Assembly: GCA_963833885.1 (NCBI GenBank)
Contig: CAWHZU010000006.1
Location: 205,359-269,358 of the forward strand
Source of the DNA: JASHPR01 sp963833885
GTDB taxonomy: Bacteria > Actinomycetota > Actinomycetes > Streptosporangiales > Streptosporangiaceae
Length of the DNA: 64,000 nt
Direction of reading: 5' to 3'
Part shown: positions 58,201-64,000 of the stretch, piece by piece
Layout of the letters: the number at the start of each line of letters is the position of its first letter
Position numbering within the stretch: the stretch's first letter is position 1
Notes under the pieces: generated by a model
Told to the model about the DNA's origin: nothing
Database searches by the model: none
Seen by the model: only the letters and a program-made list of their open reading frames with translations
Position numbers and translations under genes: made by a program

Positions 58201-59249
58201 CAGCTCGAGATCTTGATACCCTTGGAGTGCTCTCGCCTCCGCCGACCTCGGCACTGACGGTCAGTCCGGTGCGCCCCGTCGAGGCCGCGATAGTCCGCGC
58301 GATCACTTCGTGGCCGGCCAGCGGCCACTCGCGCACCGGCATATCCGACCATTATGCGCCACCGGGTCACGGCGCACTCACCGTCAACCCACCGCGCAGA
58401 CTCGGCGATCCGGTAGGGCTGATAATTTTCCAACTGAGTTTGAATGCGAGTGTCCCGACTCCAGATTCGGCGAAACGATCAAAGCAGCCATGCAGGCCTA
58501 TGCGCTTACCGGCATCCTTATGCGCCGCGGGAGACGCACTACTTTTGGCATGAGCCGGCCGACCACGCTGCCTCAGGATGATCTAATTTGGGCGCCCAGT
58601 TGTCATCACCATGGCAGCACACGCCGTCAAAAGCGACGGCTTGTGCCCGCCTCAGACTGACGGGCCCTTCGCAATCAGTCGAGCGCACTTTCGATCAGTG
58701 GGATAGCTCCTCAATCCGGCTTGAAACGGCCGGACGGCGATATCCGCATTTGTAACAGCAATATCAGAGTTCGTAATCTTTATCCCTTCACGCGCGTGCC
58801 GAAGACGATTTGGTTGATGGGCTGCTGGAGTGCGATCGCAGCGCGCCCTTCTGGGCGGTTCCCTTGCTCCGCGGGCTTGGTACCGGCATCACGACCGCGC
58901 TCTGCCCGGTCCGTCGCACCCGTGGAAGCCCGGGCGGGTGGCCCTGATCGGCGATTACGGACGCTGATCAGTGGCCGCGCAGCCTCCGCTCCACCAGGTT
59001 GTGAGGAGCGCCGCGCGTCCTCCGCCGCGCCGTCCTACCGGGTGAAGCTGCCTGTGTCGACGATGTGGAGCCGCCCGGGTGCCGCCAGGGATTCCACAGA
59101 CGCGAGGGAACCGCCCGGAACGCGATCCTGCTGGCATGACTAGCCCAGCGCCGAACGAGATCGGCACGACCAGCGCAGCCGACGGCCTCGGCGGAACGGG
59201 GGAAAGGCCGTCATGGTCGGCTCCCTCTCACATGGCGGAAGGAGCGAAG
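58201..59249. other. Long region without a supported gene
   Basis: About 1.05 kb with mixed composition: 58430-58500 and 58720-58790 are relatively AT-rich. No frame shows a domain, ribosome-binding site or consistent third-position GC. It holds the promoter region of the NDH-2/MFS pair. The ATGs at 59136 and 59232 are in frame with NDH-2 but were not chosen as starts. Confidence 0.4.
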
Positions 59250-60596
59250 ATGGTGAACTCCCGGATTCGGCAGCGTGTAGTAATCGTGGGAGCGGGTTTC
59301 GCGGGCTTCAACGCTGCGCGGGAGCTGTCCCGGCGGGTCGGCACCACGACCGACATCGTGGTGATCAACTCAGCGGACTACTTCCTGTACCTGCCGTTGA
59401 TGCCGCAGGTGGCCGGGGGGCTGGTCGAGCCGCGGCACGTATGCGTCTCGCTGCCCCGGCGGCTGCACGAAGTCCAGTTCGTGCTGGGCACGGTGCAGCG
59501 GGTGGATGGTGCGCGGAAGGTGGTCAGCTGGGCCAACCCCGAGGATGGGTCCGGGCAGGTCGGCTATGACCGGCTCATCCTGACCGCGGGCAGCGTGAAC
59601 AAACTGCTGCCGATCCCGGGGGTGGCCGAGTACGCGCACGGGTTCCGCAACATCACCGAGGCGATCTACCTGCGTGATCACATTGTCCGCCAGCTCGAAC
59701 TGGCCGCAGTGGCCACCGACGCGGCCGACCGGGCGGCACGCTGCACCTTCGTGGTTGTCGGTGCTGGCTACACCGGCACGGAGGTCGCCGCGCAGGGGCA
59801 GTTGCTGACCAACCGGCTGGTTCGGAGGCTGCCGGGCCTGGCCGGGCAGCCGATCCGGTGGATGTTGCTGGACACTGCACCGCGGCTGCTGCCCGAACTG
59901 GATCAGCGCCTATCGAAGACCGCCGATCGGGTGTTGCGGCGACGCGGTGTCGAGGTCCGCACCGGCCAGTCGGTCACTGAAGCCGTGCCCGGTTGCGTCC
60001 TGCTCTCTAACGGGGAGAAGGTGCCGACCCACTCGCTCATCTGGTGTGTCGGGGTCCGCGCCGACCCGCTGGTGGACGGCCTAGACCTAGCCACCAGCCG
60101 AGGCCGGCTGGTGGTCGATGAGTTCATGACGGTACCCGGCGCCCCGGAGATATACGCCTGTGGGGACTGCGCGGCGGTGCCCGACCTGACCCGCCCGGGA
60201 CAGGTCTGCGGCATGACCGCCCAGCACGCACAGCGGCAGGGCAGGCAAGTCGCCAGGAACGTCGCGGCCTCACTGGGTACCGGCAAGGCCCGCCCATACA
60301 AGCACCACGACGAGGGCTTCCTGGTCGACCTGGGCGGGCTCGCTGCTGCGGCGAACCCGCTGCACCTACCGTTGTCCGGACCGGCCGCCAGCGCCGTCAC
60401 CCGTGGCTACCACCTGTCCGCTATGTCAGGTAACCGGGCCCGGGTCCTCGCCGACTGGGTCCTGAACGCAGCCACGCCTCCGGAAACGACTTCGTTCGCG
60501 GCGATCAGCGCTGAGGCCGTCCCGCTCGAGGTGGACAGGCCGCCAGCGCAAGCCCTCAAGTCCGAGCTGCATGACTCGAGCAGGAGCCTACGATGA
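59250..60596 (+). CDS. ndh: Type II NADH dehydrogenase (NDH-2)-like FAD oxidoreductase
   Basis: A 448-residue two-dinucleotide-binding flavoenzyme. The FAD motif is VVIVGAGFAGFNAARELSRR; NSADYFLYLPLMPQVAGGLVEPRH is the NDH-2 signature; the NAD motif is FVVVGAGYTGTEVAAQ, and the late FAD motif is IYACGDCAAVPD. NDH-2 oxidises NADH and passes electrons to quinone without pumping protons; it is membrane-associated through its C-terminus. ATG 59250 has GGAAGGAG 5 nt upstream. It overlaps the MFS gene by 4 bp, an unusual partner for a respiratory enzyme. Confidence 0.88.
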   Translation: MVNSRIRQRVVIVGAGFAGFNAARELSRRVGTTTDIVVINSADYFLYLPLMPQVAGGLVEPRHVCVSLPRRLHEVQFVLGTVQRVDGARKVVSWANPEDGSGQVGYDRLILTAGSVNKLLPIPGVAEYAHGFRNITEAIYLRDHIVRQLELAAVATDAADRAARCTFVVVGAGYTGTEVAAQGQLLTNRLVRRLPGLAGQPIRWMLLDTAPRLLPELDQRLSKTADRVLRRRGVEVRTGQSVTEAVPGCVLLSNGEKVPTHSLIWCVGVRADPLVDGLDLATSRGRLVVDEFMTVPGAPEIYACGDCAAVPDLTRPGQVCGMTAQHAQRQGRQVARNVAASLGTGKARPYKHHDEGFLVDLGGLAAAANPLHLPLSGPAASAVTRGYHLSAMSGNRARVLADWVLNAATPPETTSFAAISAEAVPLEVDRPPAQALKSELHDSSRSLR

Positions 60597-61879
60597 GCAT
60601 CCTCGACCTTAAGACCGGCCGCGAACGGGCAAGCAGCGCTGCGGGACTATACCGCCGGTCTGCGGCCGGAGCTGCCGGGGATCAATCGCAGCCTGCAGCG
60701 TCGCCGCGGGCAGCGGCGTTCTGGCTGGTGGCCGGGGTGTTGTTCCTATCCTTGGTCGCGGCCAGCGCTCCGGCGCCACTTTATGGTGTCTACCAGGCTC
60801 AGTTCCGGTTCTCGGCGGCTACGCTGACCGCGATCTTCGCGGTCTACGCCTTTGTCGTTCTCATAACGTTGCTGGTGTTCGGGTCGCTGTCGGACTACCT
60901 GGGTCGCCGGCCCGTGATCATAGCTACCCTGGCCGTCAACATCGGCGCGTGCGCGTTGTTCCTGACGGCCCACGGGGTCGGTCAGCTGTTCACTGCCCGC
61001 GTGCTGCAGGGCATCGCCGTCGGCGCAGCGACGGGGGCGCTTGGCGCGGCGCTGATCGACCTGCAACCCCACGGCAGCGGGCTCGCGCCCGTCGTCAACA
61101 CCGGCGCCACCATCTTTGGCCTGGCCGCGGGCGCGCTCGGCGCCAGCGGGCTGGTCCAGTACGGGCCCGCGCCGACTCATCTGGTCTGGTGGCTGCTGCT
61201 CGGCGCCTTCTTCGTGGCCATCGCCGGAGTACTGGTGATGCCCGAGTCAGCGGCACGGCGCCCCGGCGTGCTGGCCTCACTACGGCCGACGGTGAAGGTG
61301 CCGCCCCGAGCGCGCAGGACCTTCGCAGTGGCCGTGCCATGCTTGCAGGCCGCGTGGGCTCTGGCTGGCCTGTACCTGTCGCTTGGGCCGTCGCTGGCCG
61401 CGCAGGTGTTTGCCTCGCCGAACCGGCTATGGGGCGGCCTGGTGGTCTTCCTGCTCGCCGGGATCGGGGCTGCGGCCACTGTCTTGTTCCGCGGCCTCGC
61501 CCCACCCACGGCGATGATGGCTGGATGCCTAGTCCTGCTCTCCGGCGTCGCGGTTACCTTGGCCGCCATCGCCACCATGTCGCCTGCGGCGTTCCTGGCC
61601 GGCACCGCTGTGGCAGGCGTCGGCTTCGGGCTGGCATTCCTCGGCGCCTTTCGCACGCTCAGCGTGTTGTCCGACCCCAGCGAGCGCGCTGCCCTCATCG
61701 CGGCGATCTTCACCGTTAACTACCTTGCGTTCGGCATACCCGCATTGATCGCCGGGGTGGCCGTCACGCACTTCGGCCTGCACCACACGGCCCTTGTGTA
61801 TCTGGGCGTGATCGCTGCGCTCGCGGCGGCGGCGAGCAGCATGATGCTGCGCAAGCATTCCGCTGGTCAGCGCGCCTAA
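60593..61879 (+). CDS. MFS transporter
   Basis: A 428-residue transporter with about twelve helices after a 35-residue polar N-terminus. The helix 2-3 motif is GSLSDYLGRRPVIIATL and the helix 5 region GVGFGLAFLGAFRTL is near the C-terminal half, both typical of drug-efflux-type MFS proteins. Start overlaps the ndh stop (ATGA), so the genes are a translationally coupled operon. It probably exports a drug or metabolite using the proton gradient. Confidence 0.9.
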   Translation: MSILDLKTGRERASSAAGLYRRSAAGAAGDQSQPAASPRAAAFWLVAGVLFLSLVAASAPAPLYGVYQAQFRFSAATLTAIFAVYAFVVLITLLVFGSLSDYLGRRPVIIATLAVNIGACALFLTAHGVGQLFTARVLQGIAVGAATGALGAALIDLQPHGSGLAPVVNTGATIFGLAAGALGASGLVQYGPAPTHLVWWLLLGAFFVAIAGVLVMPESAARRPGVLASLRPTVKVPPRARRTFAVAVPCLQAAWALAGLYLSLGPSLAAQVFASPNRLWGGLVVFLLAGIGAAATVLFRGLAPPTAMMAGCLVLLSGVAVTLAAIATMSPAAFLAGTAVAGVGFGLAFLGAFRTLSVLSDPSERAALIAAIFTVNYLAFGIPALIAGVAVTHFGLHHTALVYLGVIAALAAAASSMMLRKHSAGQRA

Positions 61880-61918
61880 GCGCGCAGCAGCCGATATCCC
61901 GCGATCACTGGCGGCTGC

Positions 61919-64000
61919 TCAGGCAGGCGCCAGTGCCCTCGCAAGCTGTGTGCGGGAGTTGATGCCGAGCTTCTCGAACACCTTGTGCAGGTGCCATTCG
62001 ACTGTGCGTGGACTTATAAACAGTCGCGCTCCGATCTCCGCATTCGACAGCCCTTCACAGACGAGCTGCGCGATCTGCGTCTCATGGGGCGTTAGATCAT
62101 TGGACGTCTCGACCGTCCGCTTGCGGACCGTCTCACCCGTCGCGACCAGCTCGCGGCGGGCACGCTCCTCAAATGCCTCCATGCCGATCGCACTGAACAT
62201 TTCGTGTGCAGTGCGAAGCTGCGCGCGGGCGTCCACACGTCGGTGCTCCCGACGCAACCATTCGCCGTACAGCAGGTATGCACGGGCGAGCTCTGGACGC
62301 AACCGCGTGCGTCCTAGCCGCTCGATCGCCTCGCGGTAGAGGCGCTCGGCCTTTCCACCCTCCGAAAGCAGCGCTCGCGAGCGGGCCGCTACTCCTGCCC
62401 CCCAATCGGTACCGGCTGCGCCCGCATCCTCCATGAGACGCTCTAGGGCATCGGCGCCGAGTTGGGGTTCACCGCTCCGGCTGGCTGCCTCGATCAGCTC
62501 GGCTAGCGCCCAACTGGCTATGAACAGCTGGGGTGTGTCGTCGCTTGCCCGCTGAGCGGCAGCTAGCGCCTGCTCGTAACGTCCGAGTCCGTTGAACAGG
62601 ATCGCCTTTACGAACTCCCCCCACTGCACCCCGAATCCTTGGCCCACCGCAGCGGCGGCGTTGATCGCAGACTCGAGCAGATGCGAGCCGTCGGCTTCCC
62701 GACCCTGGAGAGCGGCGAGCAGCATCGCTCCGTAGGGCGCGATACCGATCCCGGTCGCCTCGGTGATCGCTTCGGCCTGTGCAGTTGCGGCCGCAGCGCT
62801 TGTGAACTCGCCCGACCATGCGTCGATTACAGCCTGCGTGATCAGTCCCATTGGCACCCGGGCGAGCGCTCCCGCATCGCGGGCGAGTTGCAGCTGACGC
62901 GCGTTGATCACGTACCAGCCCTCGTCGTCCCACAACACGTAGGACGGAACAGGCGGCAGCCAGGTCCATCGAAACTGGTTCTCGGCCGGATCATCCGTCG
63001 CGGCGAAGGCCTCCGATGCACGCCTCAGCGCTGCTGCCGCTGCGGTGCGTCCGTCGGTGATCAGCAGCGCCAGCGCGTCCAAGAGCAGATCCGACGGATG
63101 AGGAGTATGCGCCGGCGCAGGAGCTGCTCTGGCGGCACGGGAGACCTCGACCAGACCGGCCGCCGCGGCCAGACGTCCAGCGAACATCGCCGCCCCCCAA
63201 GCATCCAGGTAGGTTTCTCGCGCCAGTTCGGGATCGAGCCTTTCCAGTCGCCGGGCGGCGCTGACCAGCAGCGGCGGCGCGTCACTTCCGATATTCGAGG
63301 AGAACGCGATCTGCGCACGCAGCAACTCTGTCCGAGCACGCTGGAGCTCGTCCGCCGAACCAGCCTCCGCGATCGACAGCATCGTCAGCGCAGTGTCGAA
63401 CGCCCCGGCATAGAGATTCGCTCGGGCGGCGGCAAGCGCGCGGTCCACCCTGCGCCCGGAATCACCCGTCAAGGCGACGGACCGTTGCAGAAATGCCGCC
63501 GCCGCAGCCAGCCCACCGCGCGCCTGCGCCCGCCCCGCGGAATGCTCAAGCTCCGACGCGATCTCCTCATCGGGTCCACTTGCCGCCACGGCAAGGTGCC
63601 AGGCACGGCGGTCCGGATCGATCTGCCGATCGGTCACATCCGCGAGCGCCAAATGCACCGCCTGGCGTTCCTTCGCTGTCGCTGACCGGTACACCGCCGA
63701 GCGAACCAGCGGATGGCGGAATGTGACCTGCTCTCCGAAAGTCAGCAGTCCGCCCCTCCGGGGGTCGACCGTCGCCGCGGCGGAGATCCCGAGCCGCTCG
63801 GCCGCGCGCCACACCAGCAGCGGATCGCCCGTCGGCTCGGCGGCCGCTACCAGCAGCAAGCGCTGCGCCTCTTCCGGCAAGGCCTCGAGCCGCCGAGCGA
63901 AGCTCTCCTCGATGCGCCCCGACAGAGCCTGAGCACCCAGCAGCCCGAAACCGCCCGCCAATTGTGATGCCGTCAGCCCACGCGGCAGTTCCAGCAAGGC
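61919..64000 (-). CDS. LAL-type LuxR transcriptional regulator (N-terminus outside window)
   Basis: About 693 residues of a large ATP-binding regulator; the open frame runs off the window at 64000, so the N-terminal AAA/P-loop is missing. The first visible part LELPRGLTASQLAGGFGLLGAQALSGRIEESFARRLEALPEEAQRLLLVAAAE follows the ATPase core in this family. The middle is TPR-like helices. The C-terminal LuxR HTH is LTPHETQIAQLVCEGLSNAEIGARLFISPRTVEWHLHKVFEKLGINSRTQLARAL. It is convergent with the NDH-2/MFS pair, separated by 39 bp. Targets unknown. Confidence 0.92.
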   Translation of the reverse strand, partial: ALLELPRGLTASQLAGGFGLLGAQALSGRIEESFARRLEALPEEAQRLLLVAAAEPTGDPLLVWRAAERLGISAAATVDPRRGGLLTFGEQVTFRHPLVRSAVYRSATAKERQAVHLALADVTDRQIDPDRRAWHLAVAASGPDEEIASELEHSAGRAQARGGLAAAAAFLQRSVALTGDSGRRVDRALAAARANLYAGAFDTALTMLSIAEAGSADELQRARTELLRAQIAFSSNIGSDAPPLLVSAARRLERLDPELARETYLDAWGAAMFAGRLAAAAGLVEVSRAARAAPAPAHTPHPSDLLLDALALLITDGRTAAAAALRRASEAFAATDDPAENQFRWTWLPPVPSYVLWDDEGWYVINARQLQLARDAGALARVPMGLITQAVIDAWSGEFTSAAAATAQAEAITEATGIGIAPYGAMLLAALQGREADGSHLLESAINAAAAVGQGFGVQWGEFVKAILFNGLGRYEQALAAAQRASDDTPQLFIASWALAELIEAASRSGEPQLGADALERLMEDAGAAGTDWGAGVAARSRALLSEGGKAERLYREAIERLGRTRLRPELARAYLLYGEWLRREHRRVDARAQLRTAHEMFSAIGMEAFEERARRELVATGETVRKRTVETSNDLTPHETQIAQLVCEGLSNAEIGARLFISPRTVEWHLHKVFEKLGINSRTQLARALAPA

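Noticed and set aside
58201..59249. Search for a transposase or small RNA in the gap before ndh.
   Set aside because: No frame or stem structure strong enough to support either was seen.

Overview
The window is GC-rich throughout, with GTG starts, strong GGAGG ribosome-binding sites, several probable leaderless starts and regulator families (PadR, IclR, LacI, LAL-type LuxR, GAF-PucR, SigG-like ECF sigma) typical of large-genome soil Actinomycetota. A Streptosporangiales-like actinomycete is plausible, but no marker gene here fixes the genus. Genes are short, independent transcription units on both strands. There is no rRNA, intact tRNA, CRISPR array or intact transposase.

Layout. 1-12.2 kb: a truncated PadR regulator with its operator, small stress and membrane proteins, an alpha/beta hydrolase, a divergent EamA exporter/LysR pair, an acetaldehyde dehydrogenase/4-hydroxy-2-oxovalerate aldolase pair (dmpF-dmpG) divergent from an IclR regulator, a 2H phosphoesterase, an ankyrin protein, an APH-like kinase and an IPT-domain membrane protein. 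12.5-18.3 kb: PadR/membrane protein/signal peptidase I, then an APC permease divergent from LacI-ribokinase, and a GrpB protein. 18.3-23.5 kb: a patch of defence-like and decayed genes: a RelE/Phd toxin-antitoxin pair, a sarcosine-oxidase-like flavoenzyme, a broken GH25-LysM gene, a nuclease-DUF2075 helicase, a sulfatase remnant and an 18-bp inverted repeat. 23.5-30.2 kb: two medium-chain dehydrogenases and a glutamine-synthetase-like/P450/GAF-PucR module that looks like a regulated amine-oxidation pathway. 30.2-37.5 kb: VOC proteins, MFS exporter, msrA-msrB with a clear terminator, SDR, Bax-inhibitor-like protein and an APC permease. 37.7-46.9 kb: a STAND/TPR protein, M20 and M19 peptidases, a Tat-exported phospholipase C, an ECF sigma factor and a methyltransferase. 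46.9-50.8 kb: a LysM-like mini-protein, VOC proteins, a deleted phosphatase gene, an oxidoreductase and a GH3 hexosaminidase whose signal peptide is out of frame. 51.1-64 kb: a 3' fragment of tRNA-Pro(UGG) that looks like an attachment site, followed by an AEP-TOTE primase-helicase and a HigBA-like module with a frameshifted toxin; then DUF899, a Tat-lipoprotein amidohydrolase, an NDH-2/MFS pair and a LAL regulator cut by the window end.

Most coherent units: (i) ADH <-> GS-like/P450/PucR around a 27-bp palindrome; (ii) dmpFG <-> IclR; (iii) APC <-> LacI-rbsK around a 10-bp inverted repeat; (iv) the tRNA-Pro fragment with TOTE and HigBA, which may be the left end of a genomic island extending rightward out of the window. 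At least five genes are interrupted by single-base frameshifts, an in-frame stop or an internal deletion, so either this genome has many decaying accessory genes or the assembly carries indel errors. The window alone cannot separate the two.
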